From Brachionus koreanus (taxonomy: Eukaryota; Rotifera; Eurotatoria; Ploima; Brachionidae): a stretch of DNA of 43,739 nt. The notes beneath the pieces are model-generated. The model was not told where the DNA came from. It was given only the letters and a program-made list of their open reading frames with translations, and did no database searches. The stretch is from positions 4,322,495 through 4,366,233 of the forward strand of contig PJRA01000263.1 of the NCBI GenBank assembly GCA_016987375.1. The letters are read 5' to 3'. Of this stretch, positions 13,801 to 23,939 are shown in pieces (position 1 is the stretch's first letter; each line of letters starts with the position of its first letter). Position numbers and translations under genes: made by a program.

Positions 13801-14711
13801 TAGAAAATAGCTGTAATGTTTATGAAATAGCAAAAATGTTCCATTTGAAAAGACCTAATATTTGGTCAAATAAATCAAATATTCTAATGCTGTATGAAGC
13901 AGTTAGAAGCTTGTTTGATGATATACATTCAAGCAATCAATATCAATTTAAAACTTATTTGAATATGAATATAGAAAACCATTTTAATTTCATGTATAGT
14001 CAATCGATGTCTGTGGCCAATTTGGCTTCTCAGCCTCCTCTAAAAATTCAGTCAAACACTGCAACTCTTCCGAATTTGTCCAAAAAACTCGATGAGCCAG
14101 ATAAGGGAGAAAATATTGGTTCTAAATTGCAAGGATTTTGCAAAAGCGAATCTCAAGACCCTGTGATTAAAAGTCCTTTAAAAACCAAGATTACAAAACC
14201 TAGCAAAATAGAGCAAAATACAAATAGATCTATCTTAAACGATTTGCCAAGAATTATTCCTTTTTTTAACGAGAATAAAAACAATGGTTCTCATTTTGGT
14301 ACCAAAAAAGCTAGAAAATTTATGAACACTGTAATGATGAAAAGTGTTACTTTCCGAAAAGCTTTATTTCCTCTGATAATGGGAAATCAACGAAACGAAA
14401 ATCTAAAAAGTGATGAAGTTGAAGTTGAAGCGGCGCCAAACGATATTGTAATCAAAGTAATGGATGAGGCTAAAAAGTCAGAAAACGTTTCATCATTTGA
14501 AGCGACTAGCTCATCTGCAGCTGGAATTTCATCATCCACATTTGCTCTCTCAACAACTGCGATCACAGCAAACGAATCCATGAGCTCAAATAGCAAAGCC
14601 GTTAATCCAATAAGTCAAAGCAGCTCGACATGTAATTTGAATAAGCCAAATCCGACTACTTCGAAATATATTTCAGTCGAAAAAAAAAATCCTAATGAAT
14701 TGTGTAAATAA
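4858..14711 (+). CDS. receptor-type protein tyrosine phosphatase, Ig/FN3 ectodomain, active D1 and pseudo-D2
   Basis: Exons: 4858-4921, 4971-5468, 6433-7857 (contains a frame break, see findings), 9497-9872, 10598-10691, 10756-11015, 11088-11411, 11564-11655, 11714-11810, 11864-11940, 12000-12134, 12198-12332, 12612-13217, 13284-14711. All phases match, giving about 1835-1870 residues. Order: signal peptide ([17 protein letters not shown]); Ig-like domain with C..W..Y.C pattern; FN3-like domain with LEPSTAYTF; long Asp/Ser-rich ectodomain; second FN3-like end; TM helix at 10619-10685; juxtamembrane region; PTP D1 with [15 protein letters not shown] and the P-loop [10 protein letters not shown] (Cys codon 12759-12761); D2 with WPDSCTP and HDLNGGHR, where the catalytic Cys is Asp. 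Asp at this place in D2 is known from the PTPRG/PTPRZ and insect Ptp99A group, which fits this gene, but there is no carbonic anhydrase domain. It would dephosphorylate phosphotyrosine at the plasma membrane through D1. Stop TAA is at 14709-14711. Confidence 0.93.
5469..6432 (+). other. 964-nt intron of the phosphatase gene with a GC-richer patch
   Basis: Donor GT follows the Ig-domain exon and the acceptor TAG is at 6430-6432. Roughly 5880-6250 is noticeably less AT-rich than the rest and contains many CG dinucleotides, yet no frame stays open for long. It may be an old repeat insertion; I recognise no family. Confidence 0.5.
8071..8395. repeat. long imperfect inverted repeat inside an intron
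   Basis: Lies in the 1639-nt intron 7858-9496. The left arm, about 8071-8224, matches the reverse complement of the right arm, about 8227-8395, with mismatches and small gaps; for example CAAAAATTTGTTC and ATGAAACAAAGT recur in both. The centre is a perfect 14-bp stem (TTCCATTCAATATT at 8211-8224 against 8227-8240) with a 2-nt loop. Each arm reads as a similar peptide (QKF-V-QMKQS) when taken outward from the same direction, so it may be an inverted duplication of a once-coding fragment or a foldback/MITE element. Confidence 0.65.
9873..10597 (+). other. 725-nt intron of the phosphatase gene
   Basis: Separates the last ectodomain exon from the transmembrane exon. It is AT-rich with a short (TAT)n run near 9944-9962; no other structure is seen. 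Confidence 0.7.
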
Positions 14712-14732
14712 TAAAAAAGATTTCTTAATAAA
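14710..14732 (+). promoter_or_regulatory. candidate polyadenylation signals of the phosphatase gene
   Basis: Two AATAAA hexamers, at 14710-14715 (overlapping the stop codon) and 14727-14732, lie immediately after the CDS. In such AT-rich DNA the hexamer is common, so only position supports them. Confidence 0.4.
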
Positions 14733-16282
14733 ATTAATGTAAATTGCTAGTCGATGTTTATTTGTCTTGTTTTCCATAGCTGGAAATAAATTTTTTCCGA
14801 AATATTCTTATATATTATACATTTTTTTTCTTTAATTGTAACTTTAACATGTTTTTTTTTTTTTTTAGGATTATTTTGAAATAAATTTTACTAAAATTAG
14901 TATTTTGTTTTAATTAAAAAAATGAGTAAAATTAGAAAATGATTTTTTTTGAAAATGAGTTTATGAGCGTATATTTTTATAGAATATTAAATACTTCGAT
15001 TGTTATAAAATCTCTTTAGCTTACTCACCAACATTTAGATTTTTTAAGCAATACAAATTTAACTAGACACCTGTAAAGATGGAATCAGGCTCAAACTTAG
15101 ATACATTTCTTAGTATAGATAATTCATCTGTGGTTTTCACAAGTCTGATTCGGATATCTTAAATGTGTCTAAAATTTGAAATATTTGTTAAGTCTACAAA
15201 TATTCAAAATGTTAATTTCTTATTACTCTTTGATTACTGTTTTATTATTCTAAATGTTGAAATAGAAAAGAAAAAAACATCACTACAAAAGAATTCAAAT
15301 CAAAATTCTAAAAGTTATTAAGTGTTTTCCAGTCAAGGCTTCAATAACTAAATTCGGAGATTTACGTTAGAAACTGTCGAAGAAAGAGCAAATAATTTAA
15401 AGAAGACAAAGAAGAAGAGCTTGAAACAAAAGCATTCTGAAAAGCGTCTGTCTAGAACCAAAGCGTCAGTACAAGCAGCTAAACTATCAACCCAGGCAAA
15501 CCTCTCCTATCGTTTTTTTTTCTTATTCATTCAATTATTTAATTTAATTTAAAAGAAATATTTATATATAAAGTAATTCACAGACATAGTACGGTTAAAA
15601 ACGGTGTATGTCATCAATTGTGCCATTTATATTTATTCAAACTAAGCAAAACTTAATAGTGTATAATGAGCAGTTGCATATCTCATTTTCCAGTACCTTT
15701 TTTGACCAACAGCTCCGATCTGACACAGATGCTACTGCTTCGAGTTTATCATCTACACCGCAGTCATTTCCCTGTCGTAACCTGTTCACCACTTTTTGAT
15801 GAAAGGGGTTTAAACATGTTTATTAAATAAGAGCTAAAGTCATTCAAAAAATTGAAATTTGAATATTTTTTGATAGAAATAAAATTTTATAAGAAAGCTT
15901 TTAAAAATTAAACATTTTGCTTCATTTTAATTCTTTAAAAATTTTAATCAATTTTCAGAAAAAATATTTAAGTTATCTATATAACGAAATTAGTAATAAT
16001 AATTAGTATTAATAATCTGTTGAGCTTTCTAATTAACTTTCTAATTTTAGATCATTTAATATACCCAATAACTTTTTTTCTTTAAATTAGTCAAATATTT
16101 CCTGTATTCAAAAAATTTAGAAAAATCATTTTAAAAAAAATCATTTAAAAAATCATAAATTAAAGTCTTATTTTTCGATGATATTAAAGGTATTTTGAAT
16201 GAATAAAATTTTGTCAAAAAATATTAATAGTAATAATATAATAATTTTTTATTTTTCTAATTTATTTTAGAATTAATTTTTA
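14733..16282. other. intergenic region between two convergent genes, with a coding-like island
   Basis: Between the 3' ends of the phosphatase (+) and the Na,K-ATPase (-). Most of it is AT-rich and featureless. About 15343-15526 is open on + and reads as a Lys/Ser-rich peptide (TLETVEERANNL, KQKHSEKRLSRTKASVQAAK). 15608-15799 is another open + stretch with Ser/Thr-rich sequence. Both have higher GC than their surroundings. I recognise no family, and neither has convincing splice sites, so they may be remnants of a gene or mobile element. The right part, 15840-16085, belongs to a dispersed repeat listed separately. Confidence 0.4.
15840..16085 (+). repeat. diverged dispersed repeat, copy A
   Basis: Aligns by eye, with many substitutions and gaps, to about 38120-38345 in the same orientation. 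The best anchors are AATAATCTGTTGAGCTTTCT here against AATAATCAGTCGAGCTTTCT there, AGATC about 20-50 nt further on, and CCCAATAAC near the right end. AT-richness inflates the similarity elsewhere. Confidence 0.5.
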
Positions 16283-19200
16283 TTAAGAGTATGTTTCTCT
16301 TCTCACCCATCCGTTTGGATTTCTTCTTAGAAAGTATTTTCTTATTTCATCATAAATAAAGAGAAAAATTCCGAAAGGTATCGACATAAACCACCATGAT
16401 ATTCTAAATAGAGATTTTTATAATGTATTCTTTTATTCTTGTCTAATTCATTTACTTTAGAGGACACATTTGAACAACACCATTCACTCCTGGTGTAAAA
16501 ACTAAGAATAAAGCCAAACATATCTCAACAATCATAGCTGCATTTAAAGCAATATTTCTGAAAAAATTTGTATAAATTAAAAAAAAATATGTGCAAAGTG
16601 AATAAATTATAAAAAAAAATACCCTAATCCTTGAGTAAAAATCGAATTTAGTCTTGTTTTGCAAACTAATACAGAAAACATTTGAACCATGACGACTGAT
16701 ACAAAAAAACCAGTTTGGCTTGTTCGTTCTAGAATTTTTCTTTGCTCATATGTCTTTAAAATTAGTGAAATTCTGGCTTATATTTTAAAGAAAATCAGTT
16801 ACCCACTCTTGTCCATAGCTGTCCATCAAGTCATTTACTGATTTAGAATTCCACTCCCTTCTTATTCCGGATAGTCTAGCTGGCAAAAAACCATTTTGTG
16901 CCATTATCATAGAGTAGGTAAAATAGCCAGCTGTTGCCACTATCATTCCATATTGCAAATACGATAGCAAAATAAGACTTGTTTTAAGAAAATTAACAGA
17001 TATTCTTTTAAAATAAAATAAAAATGTTTTTATTTTACTTTGAGTTAACTAAGCGATCTTTTTTTGAATTACGCGGTGGTCTTTTCATTATGTCCGATTC
17101 GGACTTTTCATAAACAAGTGATATTGAAGGTATTAAATCGGTGCCAAGATCAATGCATAAAATTGTTATAGCACCTAATGCCAGTGGAATATTGCCAATT
17201 ACATAGACTATGAATGGAGCAAGCTCTGGCACTTTTGATGATAGAGTATAAGTAATTGATTTTTTTAAATTATCAAATATCAATCTGCCTTCTTCGATAG
17301 CGATTTCAATTGAGGCAAAATCGTCATCCAACAGAATCATATCTGCAGCTTCTTTGCTCACATCGCTTCCAGCTATGCCCATCGCTATTCCAATGTCGGC
17401 TTTTTTCAACGCTGGCGAATCGTTTACTCCATCGCCAGTCACCGCTACCACAGCTCCTAGTCTCTGACAACTTTCAACTATTTTAACTTTTTGATATGGC
17501 GTGGTACGTGCAAAAACTATTTCTGGATATTTCCTAAGCATTTTGTCTAGTTCAGGATTGCTTAAATTCTTCAGCATATCTCCAGTGACCACAGCTGCTT
17601 TGGGCACATTTGGATCTATCGAAGATACATTTACCCCATATCTTTCTGCAATATCTTCAATAGTTTCAGTGGTGATTATACCAACAGATTTGGCAATCGC
17701 TTTAGCAGTCAATGGATGGTCCCCGGTGATCATGATAACTCTAATGCCAGCAGTTTTGCATTTATCAACGGCATCGGATACACCAACTCGAGGTGGATCC
17801 AACATCGATACTAAACCAATAAATCTCATGTTATCTAATGGAAAATTGGGCTCGTCTTTTTCATTTAGTTGAAAGTAATAATCAACTGTATAAATATCTG
17901 GATCTAGTCGGAAATCACATACTGCTAAAACTCGCTCGCCATTTTTAGCGAAGTTTAAACATGCTTTATCAACTTTTCTTCTCCACATTTCGTCAAGAGC
18001 AAAATTTTGATCATCAATGAAAATTTCTTTCGATTTGTCGATTAGAATGTCTGGTGCACCGAGTACCACAACCAGCAGCCGATCATCTTGATCGCTCTCA
18101 AATGTGCTAAATATGGAAAGTTGGTACTTTTTAGTCGAGTTGAACAGAATTTCGAAAATGCGATGATGTTTTTGACGAAAATTATTCACATTTTGATGCG
18201 TGATTTCCATAAACTTGAGCAAAGCTATCTCAGTTGGATTTCCTTTGCTTAAAAACAAAAAATGCAAAATAAATTAAATTTTAAGAAAGAAAATTTCAAA
18301 ATTTTATTTAATCAAATTTCTGATTACCAATGTCTCAAATGAATTGATGACTTAGATGCATTTTTTTGCTTGTCCTCAAAAACAGCATTCGATCCAAGCA
18401 TACAACAAGTTGAGAGTTCTTTCCAGCAGGGAACTTTTTTTTTGGCAAATTTTACCTGAATTTCGAGCGAATCGGCTGTGTAAAACCGGTCGTTTAGCCA
18501 CACATTTGAAACAATCATTTTATTCTGGGTCAATGTTCCAGTTTTATCTAAGTTATAAATAAAATTTTCATAAAACAAACTTACAAGAAAAATTTACCTG
18601 AACAAATAACTGTGGTCGAACCAAGAGTTTCTACAGCTTCTAGATTTTTCACATAGCAATTTTTTTTAGATATGCGCTTAGCTATCGAAGTTAAAGCTAC
18701 AGTAATAGTTGCCAGTAAACCCTCTGGCACTTTGGCAACTAGAATGCTTATTAAAAAAATTATAGAATCAAGCCAGAAATATCCGTACAATAAAGAAATA
18801 AAAAAAAACAATATCCCAATTACTAGTGCTGCAATTGAGATTGAATGAATAAAGTGAGTTATTTCACGACTTAAAGGAGTAGACCAAAATTCAACCTCTA
18901 AAAATTCTAAATAATATTAATCTTTAACGAAAATTAATTGAATTTACCAGAAGTGAGAGAGGCGATTCTTCCCATAAAGGATCTATCTCCTGTTTTTATA
19001 ACTACCCCAGCGCCAGATCCCTCAATCACAAGTGTTCCCAAAAATGCCAAATTTCTGCTCTCCAATGGCTCCAAATGAGTGAAAAATGTGGTTCTCAATT
19101 GAGGTTTGGATTCTCCGGTCAGGGAAGAATTGTCAACCTAGAATAAAATTAGATTTTATTGCTTGAAATAAGTGTGACATACATAGAGTTTTTCGGCCTC

Positions 19201-19979
19201 AAATATCCTCAAATCTGCAGGAATCTTGTCTCCAGCATTTAGTAATACAATGTCACCAACGACCAAATTTTCCACCTTAATTATCATTATAACTCCATCA
19301 CGAATAACTCGTGCTTTTTGCGGCACAATGTTTTGGAATGATTTTATTATATTTTTGCATTGCTCTTCCTGATAAATTGTTATTTAGTTGCTTTAATAAA
19401 AATATTTTTGAAAAATTACTTGATAAAACGAGAAACAACCAGATATTAAATTGACAAATACTAAAGCTATGCCGAGCCAGAGGCTTTCTTTAAAATGATC
19501 ATTGCTTTTTAATGAATGTATTCCATAGGCAATAAAGCAAAGAACTGCACCAATAAGTAGTAAAATGCCAAAACCGCCGAATAAGCTTTGAAAGAACAAA
19601 ATTATCTTGGGACTTTTAGGTTGAGGAGTAAGAACATTGGCACCATCTTTTGCTAATAGTTCATAGACTTGAGAATGACTTAATCCCTTTATTTAAAAAG
19701 CTTAATTTAAATTTTTTTTTTCTTAATAAAAAATAACTCTATCTATATCTGTATCCAGTTTTTGAACCAGGTCTTCAAATGGAATAATGTGTTCATCCTT
19801 AAATTAACATTAAGATCAAATTTTGGATTTTAGTTTTTAATTTACCCAAATGGTTGCATTGTCTCTTTCACATGATTTCTTAGTAATCCTATTCAACAAG
19901 GGTACTTTAGATTTTTCATGTTTGTCCTCCTTGTGATTAAAAATTTTAATAGAAATTCATTAGTTTATGTCATTACCAT
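16283..19979 (-). CDS. ATP1A: Na+/K+-ATPase alpha subunit (P2C P-type ATPase), double-lysine variant
   Basis: Exons, 5' to 3': 19979-19977 (start codon only), 19929-19846, 19797-19738, 19686-19420, 19368-19183, 19137-18948, 18897-18598, 18547-18328, 18247-17039, 16977-16803, 16753-16623, 16557-16456, 16403-16283. They sum to 3048 nt, 1015 residues, normal for the family. It would export Na+ and import K+ at the plasma membrane with a beta subunit. Motifs: TM1 [20 protein letters not shown]4 VPEGL; phosphorylated Asp364 in [45 protein letters not shown]6 [10 protein letters not shown] with both aspartates; C-terminus WVRRETYS. Odd: residues 319 (TM4) and 775 (TM5) are Lys where Na,K-ATPases have Asn; 925 (TM8) is Ser for Asp; the KGAPE Lys is Leu499. 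The first exon, ATG followed directly by GT, is the least certain part. No frame break is seen, so the gene looks functional. Confidence 0.96.
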
Positions 19980-21752
19980 TGGTGTTTAAGTTTTTCATTC
20001 GAATTTATAATCAGTATCTATAAAAATTATCTTTTAATAAAAAATTAGAAATTAAAAATTATGAAAATTATTTGCTAAACCAAGCGTTAAAATTTCGTTT
20101 AAAATAAAAAAAGAAAAAGCACACCATAAATGAAGGACCTGAATATATTAAAGCTAGCATTTTTTTATTATTCAAGTTAAATGCTAATTGTTGTCTTTTT
20201 GGTTGTCGCATTAGAAAAATATTTCGTAATGAAATTTTTTTATGCAGTATTTATTTAATTTTTGACTGTAGAAATTTGTTTTATAACAAATCCAGATTTT
20301 GTTATTTCTGTTGAAGAAAATGATTTCTTTTAAGTTCTTGGTTTTATTAAGTTTTTGTTAAAATTTGAAATTTGAAGCTGCATTTTATGAGACCGATCAT
20401 TAAATTAACAAGAAATTCATATATGATGGAATATCTATACGGTTTCCTCATAAAAGGAAATACAAATTTGGTACAGCCAAGAAATAATATCATATACATT
20501 TTATTTAAGGCCAAGATAGGCATGAAACTACGCTTTTATCTTTAATGGAGCGTACACCAAAATGAAAAATTAAAAATCTTTTTGTAAAATAAAAAATTAT
20601 CTTTTTTAAATTATGTATTTGGTGTTGGTTTAAAAATTAGATTCACAAGAAAAATAAAAACTATTTTTTTAAATCAATACAGCTGGTATTGCATTGAATG
20701 TGAGACACTTGACGAAAGTTTCCTCTACCAATTTTTTTTTTTTTTCGTGTACATAATGGTGTAACTTTTAATGCTTCTGTTTAAAACTAGTTCTGCAAAA
20801 TGTATTTGCTAATACAAAAGTATTATCACCCAAAATGTATTTGTGAAAAATTTTTGTTTTTATTTTTTGTCCAAAATTGGAAATACTCCATATATTGCTG
20901 TATCAGCAGTTCAGTTATTTCTAAGAGAGTGTTACATTAAATGCATTACTTATGTTTAAACATGGTTTGCTTAACATGAAAATGATGAAGTTTTATGCAT
21001 CAAGAAAAATGACGCATCAAGTTTAATAAAAAAAAAACTTAATTTATTTTAGCTACACGATTAAAATTTGGTCATTAAATTCAATTTGTATTTTTTAGAA
21101 CATTTCTTATCAAATGTGATTCTCGAAATTATCTGAAAATTTTCAAAAATTAATAATTTTCAGAGTCCGAGTTCAATATTTGCAAAGAAATTTAGTTCGA
21201 CTTCAGATAAATTTTAATTTTTAAAAGTGTCAAAAATGAATTTGACAATTGGACAAAGCAATGATTTGTAGGTCTCAAATCATTTTTGTTATGTGAAAAA
21301 TAATAGATATAAAAAAAAACTTTATTAATTGTGAGAAAACCAATTAAAATTCAAAAAAATAAATTTTTACAAAAGAAATTCAAGTATAATTTCTTATAAG
21401 ATTTGAAGTTCCACTTAATTTTAAAAACATACAACACTCAATAAAAGTTTTAAAGGATAAAATTAGTTAAAAGCAGTACAAACTAAACAAATTTTTTAAT
21501 TTCTTATTTTTTTTTGATTTTCAATACCAATCCTTTTTTTCTAAAAAAAAAGCTAAGCCAAAAATATTTTATTATGTGAATGAAAAGAGGAATATGGTAT
21601 CCATTCCAACTGAATGACTTAGTCAACAGTATATTTTAAAATAAATTTTTTTCCTATAAATATTAAATATATGATATCACCATGGATACACTAAAAAATT
21701 CAAATTTTTAATTTTTTTTGAAAAATTTTCCTAAATTCAATTTAAAAAAAAA
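19980..21752. other. 1.8 kb spacer between divergent genes
   Basis: Lies between the start codons of the Na,K-ATPase (-) and the TPGS1-like gene (+), so it should hold both promoters. It is AT-rich throughout; no open frame, TATA-box arrangement or clear repeat can be supported. Confidence 0.6.
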
Positions 21753-23908
21753 ATGAGTTTCGACACAAATGAATTGATTGAATCTCTATCATGTGAAAAT
21801 AATTACATCTGTATGGTTTTTTATTATTTAAAATTTTAAATAAAAATTAAATTCTAATTTTTTTAGCTAGAAACCACATAGTAGAATACTTAAATGATTC
21901 GGTCGAACAACTTTTGGAAATCAAGAATATTGATCCTAAAGTTGATGTGCTTGAATTTTTCACCGAATAGTAAGAAAAAATTAATTGGAAAAAAATTAAA
22001 ATTAATTTTTTTAGTTTTAAAACTGTTTTGGAAGGAAATCATATTTTATACCGCGATTTTTTATTTGTTTCAAGTACACCTTATAATAGAGCTTGCTTTG
22101 TTCAAAAATTTTTAGAACTTTTTTTTCAACTTCTATCCAAAGATGGTAAAAAATTAATGTTTTTGTAATGATTTTTTAAATTTCAAATTAAAAGAAAAAG
22201 TAAATTCATTTGAAATGCATTCATTATTAATGCTGATTTGTGTAAATTTTCCCAAAAATTTAGTAGACAAGTGTTTTAGGTATTAGGTAGTGTTTCTAAT
22301 TAGTAAAATTTTTTATCATTTTATTTAAGAATTTTGTCTCGAGACGATAATCCTAAAATATGGTTCAAAGATTTCATTTATCTTTTTCAATTTCAATTCT
22401 ATTATCAAGGTAAAATACTAGATAGGTAAAACAATTCAAACTGTTTAAAATCTTTTATTTAAGAGTTTATTCAAGAATCAATGCAGATCTATGATGATGG
22501 TAAAATGAACTCGGATGAAAAATCAAACGATCAATTAAAAATATTTTCTGATAAAATTTTTTGTTTAATAGCCGAGTCCAAATATGAGTAATTTTTAAAA
22601 ATTTTCAGTTATTATAAGGAAATAATTTTAAATTTACTTTAGATGCCCACCACTAAATTTGATAAAGGAAGCTCTAAATGAAGCAAATAAAGAATTTGAT
22701 TTTTTTGAATTCTTGCACAAATTGGCTTTAAATGAAAAGATTATTAAACTTATAGGTAATGTCAAATTAATAAAGTTAAAAAAAAAATTATATCAAAATA
22801 TTTCTATTGTTGAGATCTAATTTTTGAAAGATTTAGGTATATTATAGGTTATGCATATAATTTTTAGAATAAATCCATTTAAATTTAACTTCAATTTACC
22901 ATAATATGAAAAATTGAAATTTAAGATCGAATCATGATCATGTTCAAAATTATCAAAATAGGTTTTTAGATATTTTTTGAACAAAAAATTTTTTGCCGAA
23001 GTCTTTATTCAAGGTAAACATTCAAAGTTCGACTTTATTTTTTCGGATTTTTGCATAGATTTTATGCATACGGAATTAAGCACAATGGTTTAAAATGTTT
23101 TGCTACACTTAAAAATATGCCTATGTATTTAGATTTTCAATCAAAAAAATAAGGAAAAATTAAAAAGTAAAACAATTCTTGAACATGATCATTAAATTTC
23201 TAAATTCTAAATTAAAAGTAAAGTAGGTATAAAAGTAAAAACTACAAAAATTATTTTTAATGAAACATGACCCATTACATCGCTTCAAATTGTAAATTTA
23301 AAAACAAAAATTTTAAATTCAAATATTTTTTAATTGTTCTTGTCTTTTTAACAAATGATACAGCTTGTATCACCAAAATTTATTCTAAACATAGACTTTG
23401 TTATTCAGCAAAGCAGTAAATGCATAAACAATTTATTTATAATAAGAATAAGAATGTAATATCAATAGCAATCAACATTTAATCAGTTTTAAATTTTAAG
23501 AATTAAAATTACTTAAATTTTGTTAAATTAAATTTATTTGAAAGTAATTCGAAAGTAATTTAAAAGTTTTATTTTTATTCATTTTTTTAATTTATTAAAA
23601 TAAATATTTAAATAAAAATATTTGAAGGTAAATTGCCATGTCCCAATGAGTTGATTGATTATGAACAAAAATTAGAAAAGTAAACAAACAAGAATAAAAA
23701 ACTTTGAATTTTAAACAAACTTTTTTTTAGCATTGATAAGAGTAAGAAAGAAGTAAGAGAACAAATTTTAAGTGACAGATTAAACCTTTCAAATTTTAAA
23801 CCAAATGGTCTGAAACAAAAAAGTCTAACAAATATATCAAGTTGTATGGCAAAAAATCCATCGGAAAAAAAATGCTCATCGGATTCATCATCAGACACTG
23901 ACACATAA
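21753..23908 (+). CDS. TPGS1-like protein (putative tubulin polyglutamylase complex subunit)
   Basis: Exons: 21753-21792, 21867-21969, 22015-22145, 22264-22279 (16-nt microexon), 22330-22409, 22464-22587, 22643-22755, 23628-23679, 23731-23908. The phases agree and the sum is 837 nt, 278 residues. The N-terminus (EYLNDSVEQLLEI followed by VLEFFTEYF) resembles the dimerisation-like helix and FLA-YF motif of TPGS1, and the next helix (PYNRACFVQKFLELFFQLLS) matches its R-F-N-Y-LL pattern. TPGS1 is about 290 residues and scaffolds the TTLL1 complex that glutamylates tubulin in cilia and neurons. The rest is a helical, charged region (WFKDFIYLF, DFFEFLHKL), and the C-terminus is Ser/Asp-rich (SSDSSSDTDT). 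The microexon was inferred because only it restores the frame between flanking exons. The structure is firm; the family assignment is moderate, and another small RIIa-like ciliary scaffold is the main alternative. Confidence 0.75.
22756..23627 (+). other. 872-nt intron of the TPGS1-like gene
   Basis: AT-rich; no exon or repeat seen. It joins phase-1 ends on both sides (donor GGTAATG, acceptor TTTGAAG). Confidence 0.65.
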
Positions 23909-23939
23909 TATTTTTTAAAAAAAAATCACTTTAAACCAG
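23909..23939. other. 31-nt gap between two convergent stop codons
   Basis: The TAA of the TPGS1-like gene ends at 23908 and the TAA of the TRPM-like gene (- strand) occupies 23942-23940. Any normal 3' UTR of either gene must therefore run into the other gene, giving overlapping antisense transcripts. Confidence 0.8.

Noticed and set aside
14387..14596. Minus frame opposite the phosphatase C-terminal tail
   Set aside because: Shadow frame.
17501..17872. 123-codon plus frame
   Set aside because: Antisense shadow of the conserved P-domain exon of the Na,K-ATPase.
18356..18562. Plus frame opposite the DKTGT exon
   Set aside because: Shadow of a well-supported ATPase exon.
23659..23904. 81-codon minus frame
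   Set aside because: Shadow of the last TPGS1-like exons; its Asp/Ser start is the reverse of the Ser/Asp tail.
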